A stretch of 64,000 bases of DNA from DATAOG01 sp963798075. GTDB lineage: Bacteria > Pseudomonadota > Alphaproteobacteria > Geminicoccales > Geminicoccaceae. This document shows, piece after piece, positions 8,792 to 15,897 of this stretch. The stretch covers positions 11,338 to 75,337 of the forward strand of contig CAWCRU010000025.1 of assembly GCA_963798075.1 (NCBI GenBank), read 5' to 3'. Numbering within the stretch: position 1 is the stretch's first letter; each line of letters begins with the position of its first letter. The translations under genes and the position numbers were made by a program. The notes beneath the pieces are model-generated. The model saw nothing but the letters and a program-made list of their open reading frames with translations, was not told the DNA's origin and did no database searches.

Positions 8792-8942
8792 GGCTCCAGG
8801 GTCAGGTCTGGCTCCAGGGTCAGGTCTTGGCTCCAGGGTCAGGTCTTGGCTCCAGGGTCAGGTCTTGGCTCCAGGGTCAGGTCTTGGCTCCAGGGTCAGG
8901 TCTTGGCTCCAGGGTCAGGTCTTGGCTCCAGGGTCAGGTCTT
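8792..8942. repeat. Eight-copy 19-bp tandem repeat
   Basis: Eight head-to-tail copies of GGCTCCAGGGTCAGGTCTT. The first, 8792-8809, lacks the final T; the other seven (8810-8942) are identical 19-mers. The perfect identity indicates recent expansion by slippage or unequal exchange. There are no spacers, so it is not a CRISPR array. The phase is not a multiple of three, so it is unlikely to be selected as coding sequence. Copy number could vary between strains or be misassembled. Confidence 0.95.
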
Positions 8943-8961
8943 GCGTTCAAGCATTTTGGCG
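8943..8961. repeat. Right flanking direct repeat of the 19-bp array
   Basis: Second identical copy of GCGTTCAAGCATTTTGGCG, immediately after the last array unit. The 19-mer and the array unit together read like the end of one longer dispersed element (GGGTCAGGTCTT followed by GCGTTCAAGC). Such elements are typical of repetitive extragenic sequences; this interpretation is inference. Confidence 0.9.
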
Positions 8962-9049
8962 CGGGCGGCCATAAGGGATCACGCGACGCGGGCGACCTCG
9001 GCGGCGATGCGGGGTCAAGCTGATGGTGGGCTTCTTTGCTCTGGCCATC

Positions 9050-9304
9050 CTACTTGATGAGCTGCAACCGGCGGAGGTCGTCCGCGGTCCAGCGGGCCTG
9101 GGTCTGGACGATGCTGCGGAGCGTCTTGGGACGAAAAGTGTCGCCCGGCCGATGGAAGGAGACCGTGACGCGCCGGCCGTCCGGGTGGCGGTAGCGCTGG
9201 TGGCTGCCGGACTGGCTGCGAAGCGAGAAGCCGTCGCGAATGAGGGCGCTGATGATCTCACGCGCGGTGGTCGAGCGCAGGCGCGACCAGTCGATTTCGG
9301 TCAT
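9050..9304 (-). CDS. hicA: HicA family toxin
   Basis: An 84-residue HicA-type toxin with a double-stranded-RNA-binding-like fold, known in the family as an mRNA interferase. It starts MTEIDWSRL and carries the family core DGFSLRSQSGSHQRYRHPDG, in which the histidine of GSHQRY corresponds to the catalytic His. It ends in TADDLRRLQ. The ATG at 9304 overlaps the natural hicB stop (TTATGACC), the usual coupling in hic operons. In the sequence as given, however, a frameshift in hicB makes the two open frames continuous, so HicA would also be read as the C-terminal half of a 173-residue fusion. Antitoxin-first order is the less common arrangement for this family. Confidence 0.85.
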   Translation of the reverse strand: MTEIDWSRLRSTTAREIISALIRDGFSLRSQSGSHQRYRHPDGRRVTVSFHRPGDTFRPKTLRSIVQTQARWTADDLRRLQLIK

Positions 9305-9571
9305 AAGGTGACGGAAACGAGCGTGCCTGCGCTCCCCGCCTCGTCGGCGGGCAGAGTTCTCGCCATCTTCGATGAGCTCGGCGACGACCATCGCGACCAC
9401 TTCCCGGATGTGCCGGAGCGCCTCGGCCCGCGTCCTGCCCCAGGTCGCGGCGCCGTAGCCCTGCAGGGCCGGGCACCAGGCGTGCCAGGCATCCTCGTCC
9501 GGCTCCACCACCACCCGGTAGGTGTGCGTGGTCTTGCCTGCGTCCGCGATCGTTGCGGTGCTCTTGGTCAT
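9301..9571 (-). CDS. hicB: HicB family antitoxin, frameshifted near its 3' end
   Basis: An ~89-residue HicB antitoxin of the partial RNase H-like fold. The reading frame from ATG 9571 gives YRVVVEPDEDAWHAWCPALQ, then GYGAATWGRTRAEALRHIRE, the standard HicB core. After DGEN the frame loses similarity. The expected C-terminus LPADEAGSAGTLVSVTL, ending at TGA 9301-9303, appears one frame over. One extra base near 9355 explains this. Without correction, hicB reads straight through into hicA. No separate DNA-binding domain is visible, so any autoregulation would have to come from the core fold or a partner. Confidence 0.8.
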
Positions 9572-9639
9572 TGCGCACTTCTAAGCCAAGCGGATTTTCG
9601 GGTCAAAGCGCCCGATGCAAAGTTCGCCCGACGCCGGCC

Positions 9640-9697
9640 GTTCAGCCCCTGACCGAGCCGGAAGTCAGGCCGGCGACGTAGTGGTCGACGAAGAAGG
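9640..9697 (-). repeat. 58-bp copy of the 3' end of the sugar ABC permease gene
   Basis: Bases 9640-9697 match 10209-10266 with only two mismatches. The second copy is the live 3' end of the permease gene, encoding a C-terminus of the FFVDHYVAGLTSGSVRG type with its stop; the first copy has the same coding sense and stop. The intervening ~511 bases are therefore bounded by direct repeats. This could be a duplication formed when material inserted at the operon's end, or a remnant of a second, lost operon copy. Confidence 0.9.
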
Positions 9698-9699
9698 GT

Positions 9700-9776
9700 A
9701 CAAAGAAAGGTGTCAGGTACAAAGAAAGGTGTCAGCAAAGAAAGGTGTCAGCAAAGAAAGGTGTCAGGAACCTTTC
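9700..9776. repeat. Short direct repeats ending in a hairpin
   Basis: The 15-mer AAAGAAAGGTGTCAG occurs four times (9702-9716, 9721-9735, 9737-9751, 9753-9767) with 1-4 base separators. The last copy runs into an inverted repeat, GAAAGGT at 9756-9762 pairing with ACCTTTC at 9770-9776 around a 7-base loop. Direct repeats ending in a short hairpin resemble bacterial repetitive extragenic palindromic units; no transposase for them lies in the window. They could also serve as a bidirectional terminator. Confidence 0.8.
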
Positions 9777-9777
9777 T

Positions 9778-9975
9778 TCTTTTGGCCTCGGCGAGCGCCG
9801 TGATCTCGCCGGCCAGGCTGACGAATGCATCGTCTTCATGGTCATTCGCGAACGCGTCAAACAGGATCACCGGCACCTCGCGCTTGCCCGGCAAACCTGC
9901 CCATTGCTGTGACGAAGCGCTCCGGCATCTGGAACAAGGCCGACAGATTTTATCGTAACTATATATCAAATGCAC
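9778..9975 (-). other. Possible coding relic, unidentified
   Basis: The minus strand contains a 75-codon open frame whose C-terminal half (PVILFDAFANDHEDDAFVSL followed by AGEITALAEAKRRK) looks protein-like. The upstream half looks better in a neighbouring frame (LSALFQMPERFVTAMGRFAG). This suggests a broken small gene, possibly a toxin-antitoxin component given its neighbours. The family was not recognised and the downstream end is lost in the repeat cluster. Confidence 0.2.
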
Positions 9976-10210
9976 GATCGAAAAAAGTTGCTCGCAGAAC
10001 GCTCAAAAGATGTCAGGCGAGGCCTCTTCTTGCTTATGTCCCCATGATCTGGTACAAGGACTCGGACCGTGCCGCGGTCAACCGGCCCCGGGGAACCGAA
10101 GGCCAATTCTGCCGAACGAACCCAAAACCCGGGCAAACTCTGGCTTTCAGCCCGAAAGGAGCCTTTCCGGACCGCTCGAGGATCTCGGCCGGATGGCCGG
10201 CGGCGGGCGT

Positions 10211-11056
10211 TCAGCCCCTGACCGAGCCTGAGGTCAGGCCGGCGACGTAGTGGTCGACGAAGAAGGAGTAGATCAAGGCGACCGGGATCGAGCCCAGGAG
10301 GGCGCCGGCCATCAGCTGGCCCCAGTAGAAGACGTCGCCGCGGATGAGCTCGGTGATGACGCCGACCGGCACCGTGCGCACCGAGCTCTTGGTCAGGAAA
10401 ATCAGGGCGTAGAGAAACTCGTTCTGCGACAAAGTAAAAGCGAAGATGCCGGCGGAGATGAAGCCGGGAGTGCACAAGGGGAGGAAGATCTGGCGCATGG
10501 TCTGCAGGCGGCTGGCGCCATCGATGCGCGCCGCCTCTTCGAGATCGCGCGGCACGCTCTTGAAATAGCCGAGCAAGAGCCAGGCGCAGAACGGCACCAG
10601 CATGGTCGGGTAGGTCAGGATCACCGAGGTCAGCGTGTTGCCGAGGCCGAGCCGGTTGATCACGTCGGCGAACGGCAGGAACAGCAACGGCTGGGGCACG
10701 AGGTAGGTCGCCGCGACCGTCATCGCGATCAGGCCGGCGCCGGCGAAGCGCATGCGCGCGAGCGGATAGGCGAGCATCGTGCCCAACACCAGCGAGATCG
10801 CCGTCGAGACGACGGCGACCAGCATCGTGTTCCAGGTCCAGCGCAGGAAATGCGTCTGGGTCAAGAGATCGACATAGTGCTCCAGCGTCGGATTGCGGAT
10901 CAGGAGCGGCATCAGGTGCCGGTTATAGAGCTCGGAGTCCGGTTTGATCGAGGTGATCGCCATCCAATAGAACGGGAACAGCGCCAGCACGAGGAAGAAA
11001 CCGACCGGCAGCCAGACCCGGAGCGCGTGATTGATCTGCCCGTGGCCGGTGACCAT
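10211..11056 (-). CDS. Carbohydrate ABC transporter permease (MalG/UgpE type)
   Basis: A 281-residue inner-membrane permease with six predicted transmembrane segments. The cytoplasmic EAA loop, which docks on the ATPase, reads EEAARIDGASRLQTMRQIFL. The start ATG 11056 overlaps the upstream permease stop by one base (TGATG), so the two are translationally coupled. The frame continues far upstream only as a shadow. With the other permease and binding protein it forms a CUT1-type sugar or sugar-alcohol importer. No ATP-binding subunit is encoded next to it. The last 58 bases are repeated at 9640-9697. Confidence 0.92.
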   Translation of the reverse strand: MVTGHGQINHALRVWLPVGFFLVLALFPFYWMAITSIKPDSELYNRHLMPLLIRNPTLEHYVDLLTQTHFLRWTWNTMLVAVVSTAISLVLGTMLAYPLARMRFAGAGLIAMTVAATYLVPQPLLFLPFADVINRLGLGNTLTSVILTYPTMLVPFCAWLLLGYFKSVPRDLEEAARIDGASRLQTMRQIFLPLCTPGFISAGIFAFTLSQNEFLYALIFLTKSSVRTVPVGVITELIRGDVFYWGQLMAGALLGSIPVALIYSFFVDHYVAGLTSGSVRG

Positions 11057-11988
11057 CAGGGTTTCCGGATGTAGAGCGTGAGTGCCACGATCAGGAGCGC
11101 CAGCGCCGGCAGCATGGTCAGCGCGATCGAGGCGCCGAGACCGAGCTGGCCCGCGGTCATGCCGATGTCGAAGGCGTAGGTCGCGAGCAGGTTGGTCGCG
11201 TTGTTCGGGCCGCCGTGGGTCAGGACGTAGACGAGCTGGAAATCGGCGAAGGTGAAGATCACCGAGAACAGCGTGACGATCAGGATGACCGGCTTCAGCA
11301 GCGGCAGCGTCACGTAGCGGAAGCGCTGCCAGCCGGTGCTGCCGTCGATCGTCGCCGCCTCGTACAGTTCGGGCGGGATGGTCTGCAGGCCGGCGAGCAG
11401 GGTGATCCCGTAGAACGGCAGGCCGCGCCACGTGTTGATCATGATCACCGAGAACATCGCGAGCTTGGCGTTGCCGAGCCAGGACGGCCCCGGCCGCGTG
11501 CCGCCGAGCTCGACCCAGAGCATATTGACGACGCTGAACGCCGGGTCGAGCATCCACAGCCAGGCGACCGTGCTGAGCACTGTCGGCACGATGAACGGCA
11601 GCAGCAGCACTGCCCGGACCAGCTTCTGCATCCGGAAGTGCTGGTTCATCGCCAGCGCCAGGCCGAGCCCGCCGATCATCTTCAAGATGGTCGCGGCGAT
11701 CGTGTAGATGAAAGTATTGAGCGCGACCCGCCAGAAGATCGGGTCGTGGACATTGGTGATGAAATTCTTGAGCCCGACGAAATGGCCGGGCTTGCCAATC
11801 ACGCGGTCCTCGAGACTGAGCAGGACGCCATAGACCAGCGGATAGCCGACCAGCGCCACGAGGAACAGGAGCGGCAGCGCCATCATCAGCCAGCTGAACA
11901 CGTCCTCACGGTCGAGCCAGCCGGCAAGCGACACAGGCCGACGCGCCGGCCGCACCGCGCCGATCAACGGCTCGCTGCGGACCGACAT
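11056..11988 (-). CDS. Carbohydrate ABC transporter permease (MalF/UgpA type)
   Basis: A 310-residue inner-membrane subunit of the same CUT1-type importer. After a short cytoplasmic N-terminus, hydrophobic segments begin at about residue 33 (SWLMMALPLLFLVALVGYPL). The EAA loop is ELYEAATIDGSTGWQRFRYV, the characteristic ATPase contact. It lies between the binding-protein gene (21 bases upstream) and the second permease, in the standard binding protein-permease-permease order. Transport substrate is unknown; the adjacent isomerase-like gene hints at a sugar or polyol. Confidence 0.92.
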   Translation of the reverse strand: MSVRSEPLIGAVRPARRPVSLAGWLDREDVFSWLMMALPLLFLVALVGYPLVYGVLLSLEDRVIGKPGHFVGLKNFITNVHDPIFWRVALNTFIYTIAATILKMIGGLGLALAMNQHFRMQKLVRAVLLLPFIVPTVLSTVAWLWMLDPAFSVVNMLWVELGGTRPGPSWLGNAKLAMFSVIMINTWRGLPFYGITLLAGLQTIPPELYEAATIDGSTGWQRFRYVTLPLLKPVILIVTLFSVIFTFADFQLVYVLTHGGPNNATNLLATYAFDIGMTAGQLGLGASIALTMLPALALLIVALTLYIRKP

Positions 11989-12009
11989 GCCGGGCCCCGC
12001 CAGAAAGCC

Positions 12010-13290
12010 TCAGGCGGCGCCGTAGATCTGCTTCAGCTGGTTCTCCGCGTTCTTGATCGCGTCCGTGGTCGAGGTCCCGCTGCAGGCCGCGGCGAACATG
12101 TCGACGACGATGTATTTGGCGACGTTCTCGGCGAGCTGGCGATTGGGCGGCGCCGGCCAGCCCGGCAGGTGCGCGCTCGCCATCGCGTCGCGGTAGGGAA
12201 TGTTGCGCGGCTCGACCTGCCACATCGGCGCGTCGTCGTAAGCGTGCACGAACGGCTGATAGTAGCTGTCGGCAACGCCGTACCACCTGCCCAGCTGCTT
12301 CTCCTGCATCAGCCACGTCAGGAAATCGTACGCCTCCTGTTTCACCGGGCTGAAGTTGAAGACGCCGTGACTGATGTAGTTCAGAAGATGGAAGCGACCT
12401 TTCGGCCCCTCGGGGTTCTGCGCGTGATCGGTGACCTTGGCGATGTCCGGGAATTTGTCCTTGGCGAACCAGAGGATGCTCTCGGCATTGTTGGTGCACG
12501 AGATCTGCTCGGCCATCCACGCCTTGTTGTTGCTGACGTCGGTCCAGCCGAGGCAGTCCTCGAGAACGCAATCGGTGAACAGCTTGCGGGCATAGTCGAG
12601 GGCGCGCGCGGTCTCGTCCGAATCGATGACGACGGTCTTGCCGTCGGCCTCGACCTCGTGGCCGCCGAACGACCACAGGAGCGGATAAATCCAGCCGTGA
12701 TTGTCGCCGAAGCCGTGGCCGAGTTCGAGGCCGTAGGGATAGCCCGCGGCCTTCAGCTTCTTGCCGACCTCGTAGAACTCGTCCCAGGTCTCCGGGAACT
12801 TCTTGACGCCCACCTCGCCGAACCAGTCGGTCCGCCAGACCATCAGCTGGCCGATGTTGGCGAACGGGATGTCGATCCATTTGCCGTCGCGGACGCCGGC
12901 CTCCGTGGCCGCGGAGTACCAGCCGCCCTCCATCTTGCCCATCTCCTCCGCGATGTCGCCGACGTCCATCAGCTTGTCGGCGTAGAGGAACGGCTGCAAA
13001 AGCTGCATCATCGAGACGTCGGCGCCGGCGCCGGTCTCGATGACCGTGCTGATCCGCGTCGCCAAGCCGCCGACGGCGGTCGTCTCGTAGACAACCTTGA
13101 CGCCGGTCTGCTGCTCGTACTCCTGCGCCAGCGTCGTCTTGATGTATTCGTCGAAGGGCGGGATGAACGAGCTCTCGTGGATCATGGTGACCGTCTTGTC
13201 GGCGCTCCGTCCCGGCGCCGGCAGGAGGGCGGCGCCGGCTGCGGCCGCCGTCGTGACCTTCAAAAAATCGCGCCGTGATTGGCTGCTCAT
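12010..13290 (-). CDS. Extracellular solute-binding protein of a sugar ABC transporter (Tat-exported)
   Basis: A 426-residue family 1 solute-binding protein that captures the substrate in the periplasm and delivers it to the two permeases encoded downstream. The N-terminus MSSQSRRDFLKVTTAAAAGA is a twin-arginine signal (SRRDFLK), with cleavage expected near residue 30. ATG 13290 was chosen because it gives this signal directly and is preceded by GGGGAG; an upstream in-frame start would add 12 residues in front of it. The mature protein keeps the alternating alpha/beta pattern and a conserved ETWDEFYEVGKKLKAAG segment typical of CUT1 binding proteins. Confidence 0.92.
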   Translation of the reverse strand: MSSQSRRDFLKVTTAAAAGAALLPAPGRSADKTVTMIHESSFIPPFDEYIKTTLAQEYEQQTGVKVVYETTAVGGLATRISTVIETGAGADVSMMQLLQPFLYADKLMDVGDIAEEMGKMEGGWYSAATEAGVRDGKWIDIPFANIGQLMVWRTDWFGEVGVKKFPETWDEFYEVGKKLKAAGYPYGLELGHGFGDNHGWIYPLLWSFGGHEVEADGKTVVIDSDETARALDYARKLFTDCVLEDCLGWTDVSNNKAWMAEQISCTNNAESILWFAKDKFPDIAKVTDHAQNPEGPKGRFHLLNYISHGVFNFSPVKQEAYDFLTWLMQEKQLGRWYGVADSYYQPFVHAYDDAPMWQVEPRNIPYRDAMASAHLPGWPAPPNRQLAENVAKYIVVDMFAAACSGTSTTDAIKNAENQLKQIYGAA

Positions 13291-13427
13291 GTTGCTTTCT
13301 CCCCTATATCGCCAAGCAGCCCGCATGGCCGCCTCCCGCGCTCATCGTATGGGATTTGGCCTGACCCTGAAAGACCGTTTTGGGCGCCGTCCCGGCCGGC
13401 ATCCGCTCTTCGAGGATAGGCGAGGGG

Positions 13428-14270
13428 TCAGGGAGGGCCGCCGGCAGCTCGCGCCCAGCCCAGCTCGAGCAGGCGCCGGGCGCTGTCCGCGATGGCCCGG
13501 TCGGGGTCGTCGGCGATGATCTCGAGCATCGCCACGTCGCGATAGCCGATCTCCTCGAGCGCCGCCGGCAGTGCTGCGAACGGCACGCTGCCCTCCCCGA
13601 CGGCGCTGTGGCGGTAGACCTCGCGGGGCGTGTCGGAGAGGTGCACGAGGGCAAGGCGTGAGCTGACCCGGCGCAGGCCGTTCCCCGGGTCCTCGCCGGC
13701 GAAGTGGCCGTTGGCGACGTCGTAGATGATCCTGATCCGCTCGTCGCCGTAGCGCTCGAGCGCCGCCATCAACTGATCGGCCCGCGGCAGAAACGCGAAC
13801 GGCATGTTCTCGACGTAGAGCCTGGTCCCGACCCGTTCGGCGTGGGGGGCGAGCTCGTCGAGCGCGCGGAAGAAGTGGCCGAGCAGCACGTCCTCCGGTG
13901 CGGGCATCAGGGGGTTGGCCTTGCCCGGGCCGATCACGACGCCCGGGACGCCAAGATCGCCCGCGAGCCCGAGGACGCCGTGCAGGAGGCCCAGCGTGTG
14001 CCGGCGCATCTGCTCGGCGATGGCCGCGATGTTGAGGTCGATGTTGGGCATGTTGAGGCTGACCAGCCGGAGCCCCCGATCCTCCGCGAGCCGGCGCAGC
14101 GCCCGCCGAGCCTCAGCGTCGGCGTCCGCGGGCCAGAAATGGCCCGGAACCATCATCAGCTCGAAGTCGGCGTAGCCCTGGTCCGCGAGGTGGGCAAGAC
14201 AATCCGCCGCCGAATGCGAGCCGGTATAGGCATAGGTGTTGATTGCGAACGGAAAGCGATCGCTGGGCAT
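13428..14270 (-). CDS. Sugar phosphate isomerase/epimerase family protein (TIM barrel)
   Basis: A 280-residue AP-endonuclease-2-like/xylose-isomerase-like TIM barrel. Metal-site candidates are a glutamate in LYVENMPF, an aspartate in IIYDVANGHF, a histidine in LVHLSD and a glutamate in AMLEIIAD, in the order usual for this family. Such proteins isomerise or epimerise sugars and cyclitols. It lies 137 bases downstream of and on the same strand as the sugar importer's binding protein start side, so it is transcribed before it and may share the regulon. ATG 14270 is preferred over the far-upstream in-frame starts, whose sequence does not match the family. Confidence 0.85.
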   Translation of the reverse strand: MPSDRFPFAINTYAYTGSHSAADCLAHLADQGYADFELMMVPGHFWPADADAEARRALRRLAEDRGLRLVSLNMPNIDLNIAAIAEQMRRHTLGLLHGVLGLAGDLGVPGVVIGPGKANPLMPAPEDVLLGHFFRALDELAPHAERVGTRLYVENMPFAFLPRADQLMAALERYGDERIRIIYDVANGHFAGEDPGNGLRRVSSRLALVHLSDTPREVYRHSAVGEGSVPFAALPAALEEIGYRDVAMLEIIADDPDRAIADSARRLLELGWARAAGGPP

Positions 14271-14479
14271 GCTCCGACTCCCGGTCAGCCCGGCGATGGC
14301 GGGCGCAGGCGCCGCCAGTCGCCGGTCGGCCCGAAGGCCAAAAACGTCGCTGGCATGGCTGATGTCGAGGATCGATGTACTCTCCAGGCGCCGGCAGAGC
14401 TCGGGTTTGCGGATCTCGGGCAGGAACCATGGACGCTCGCGCACGAAGTCAGGCGGCGGCCGCCGGTTGAGACCGTCCG

Positions 14480-14603
14480 CTGCGGCGATGACGACGTATC
14501 GAAATGGGCCGCCCCGAGCGCCAGTGCGAGGCACAAAGCCTGCGCCACGCTTTCGCCGATGCCGCCCCGCGGCCGTCACGATCGCGATCCCAGCGGCTGC
14601 CAT
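14480..14603 (-). other. Possible short-chain dehydrogenase N-terminal relic
   Basis: Between the isomerase and oxidoreductase genes (14271-14631) there is no intact gene. The minus strand at 14603 reads AAAGIAIVTAAGR and, after restoring one G near 14570, GIGESVAQALCLALALGA. This is the TxxxGxGIG-like nucleotide-binding start of a short-chain dehydrogenase. Nothing downstream continues the fold. It could be a decayed SDR gene or a chance resemblance. Confidence 0.3.
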
Positions 14604-14631
14604 GACCTCCCGCCTGCGGTCCGCCGCCCGG

Positions 14632-15897
14632 CTAGAACCGGTCGACCCGGTAGGGCTCCAGGTCGACGCTCGCGGGCAAGCCTGCGGCCAGCTCCGCGAT
14701 CAGCTGCCCGGTGACCGGGCCGAAGGTCAGGCCCAGATGGCCGTGTCCGAAGGCATAGCTGACATTGCCGACGCGCTTTGCGCGGCCGATCACCGGCAGC
14801 GAATCCGGGGTCGCCGGGCGATGGCCCATCCATTCGCTGCCGCCGCTGTCATCGAGGGCCGGGTAGACGCGTCTGGCTTTGCGCACCAGGACTCGCGCCC
14901 GTGCGTAGTCGGGCGGCGCCTCGAGGCCCGCGATCTCGACCGTGCCGGCGACCCGGAGGCCCATCTCCATCGGCGTGACCACGAAATGCTCGGGCGCATA
15001 GAGCACGAGACGCCGCGGTCGGATGCCGGGGTGGGGAAGCGTCACGTGATACCCCCGGTGGCTCTCGAGCGGCACGGTGTCGCCGAGCTGCCTGGCCAGG
15101 ATGTGCGACCAGGCGCCGGCCGCGATCACGAGCTGATCCAGGGCAAGTGCGCTGCCGTCGGCAAGCCGGAGCGCCAGGGCCCGCCGGTCGCGGACCTCGA
15201 TGCGGGCGACCTCGGCGCATAGCAGCCGGCCGCCCACGCGCGAAAAATGGTCGGCCAGACCGGTAACCAGGCGATAGGGATTGGTGATGTGGTACCAGCC
15301 GGGCATGCGGATGCCGCAGGCGAAATCGCGAGCGAGGTCCGGCTCGAGCTCGGCCAGGGCCCCGCCTGCGACCCGCTCGAAGGGAATGGCGTGGGCGCGC
15401 CGGAGGTCCCAGTGCAGCCGTTCCGCCGCCAGCTGGCGCTCGTCGTCATAGAGGTAGAGGCAGTCCTCGCGCGCCAAAAGGTCGCTGAGGGCGGCGGCCG
15501 CGAGCAGCCGCTCGAACGGCGCCCGGGCCGCATGCGAGAGCGCGGCGAGCGCTTCCGCCAGAGCGTGCACGCGCGCCTTTGAGCCGGCCGCAAGGAAGCG
15601 CAGCAGCCAGGGCAGCGCCTGCGGCAGATAGCGCCAGCGAACCGCGAGCGGCCCCAGCGGGTCGAGCAGCCAGCCCGGCACCTCGCGCAGCAGCCCCGGC
15701 ACCGCGAGCGGCACGATCTCGCCGGTCGCGACCCCGCCCGCGTTGCCGTAAGACGTAGCCCTGCCCGGCGCCAGCCGGTCGACGACGGTGACCTTGAAGC
15801 CTCCCTGCTGCAACCAGCAGGCGCAGCACATGCCGACGATGCCGGCACCGATCACCACAATCTCGCGCCCGCCCGCGCCGTCCGCGCCCGAACCCAT
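14632..15897 (-). CDS. FAD-dependent oxidoreductase, D-amino-acid dehydrogenase (DadA)-like
   Basis: A 421-residue DAO-family flavoprotein. The FAD-binding dinucleotide fold is at residues 13-35 (IVVIGAGIVGMCCACWLQQ) and is followed by VVDRLAPGRATSYGNAGG, the conserved DadA-type second segment. The C-terminus GHGHLGLTFGPVTGQLIAEL is also family-typical. Members oxidise D-amino acids, or related amines and imino acids, to keto acids and pass electrons to the quinone pool. The gene is not followed by an alanine racemase, so a DadA role in D-alanine use is only one possibility; a sarcosine- or hydroxyproline-type substrate is another. Confidence 0.88.
   Translation of the reverse strand: MGSGADGAGGREIVVIGAGIVGMCCACWLQQGGFKVTVVDRLAPGRATSYGNAGGVATGEIVPLAVPGLLREVPGWLLDPLGPLAVRWRYLPQALPWLLRFLAAGSKARVHALAEALAALSHAARAPFERLLAAAALSDLLAREDCLYLYDDERQLAAERLHWDLRRAHAIPFERVAGGALAELEPDLARDFACGIRMPGWYHITNPYRLVTGLADHFSRVGGRLLCAEVARIEVRDRRALALRLADGSALALDQLVIAAGAWSHILARQLGDTVPLESHRGYHVTLPHPGIRPRRLVLYAPEHFVVTPMEMGLRVAGTVEIAGLEAPPDYARARVLVRKARRVYPALDDSGGSEWMGHRPATPDSLPVIGRAKRVGNVSYAFGHGHLGLTFGPVTGQLIAELAAGLPASVDLEPYRVDRF

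Larger units (their letters stand above)
8642..9049. other. Intergenic stretch with tandem repeat, no gene
   Basis: The 408 bases between the STAND gene start and the hicA stop hold no convincing gene. The middle is occupied by the 19-bp tandem array and its flanking 19-bp direct repeats. Open frames across the array exist only because a 19-bp unit cycles through all three frames and none of them contains a stop. The segment 8690-8760 would contain the STAND gene's promoter, but no clear -35/-10 pair was identified. Confidence 0.6.
9572..10210. other. Gene-poor 639-base segment with duplicated permease end and repeats
   Basis: This stretch holds, from left to right: the hicBA promoter region (9572-9639); a copy of the last 58 bases of the adjacent permease gene (9640-9697); four short repeats ending in a hairpin (9700-9776); a possible coding relic on the minus strand (9778-9975); and about 230 bases with no recognisable gene (9976-10208). 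In the last part, the CGAAAGGAGCCTTTCCGG stretch near 10169 is a weak inverted repeat and could act as a terminator for the permease operon. No intact mobile-element gene is present. Confidence 0.6.

Noticed and set aside
8792..8942. CRISPR array
   Set aside because: Units are directly adjacent with no spacers, repeats are only 19 bp, and no cas gene is present.
8746..9057. Repeat-containing protein encoded by the 19-bp array
   Set aside because: The open frames exist in more than one phase only because the unit has no stops in any phase; there is no ribosome-binding site or family resemblance.
9050..9571. Naturally evolved single-chain HicBA toxin-antitoxin as the primary reading
   Set aside because: The genuine HicB C-terminus and its overlapping stop/start with hicA are preserved one frame over, so a one-base insertion is simpler than an evolved fusion; kept only as a finding to verify.
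9700..9776. CRISPR-like repeats
   Set aside because: Separators are 1-4 bases, far too short for spacers.
11215..13278. 687-codon plus-strand frame over the sugar ABC genes
   Set aside because: It covers a permease and the binding-protein genes that have clear motifs on the minus strand; its own translation is Asp/Arg/Gln-rich with no fold signature.
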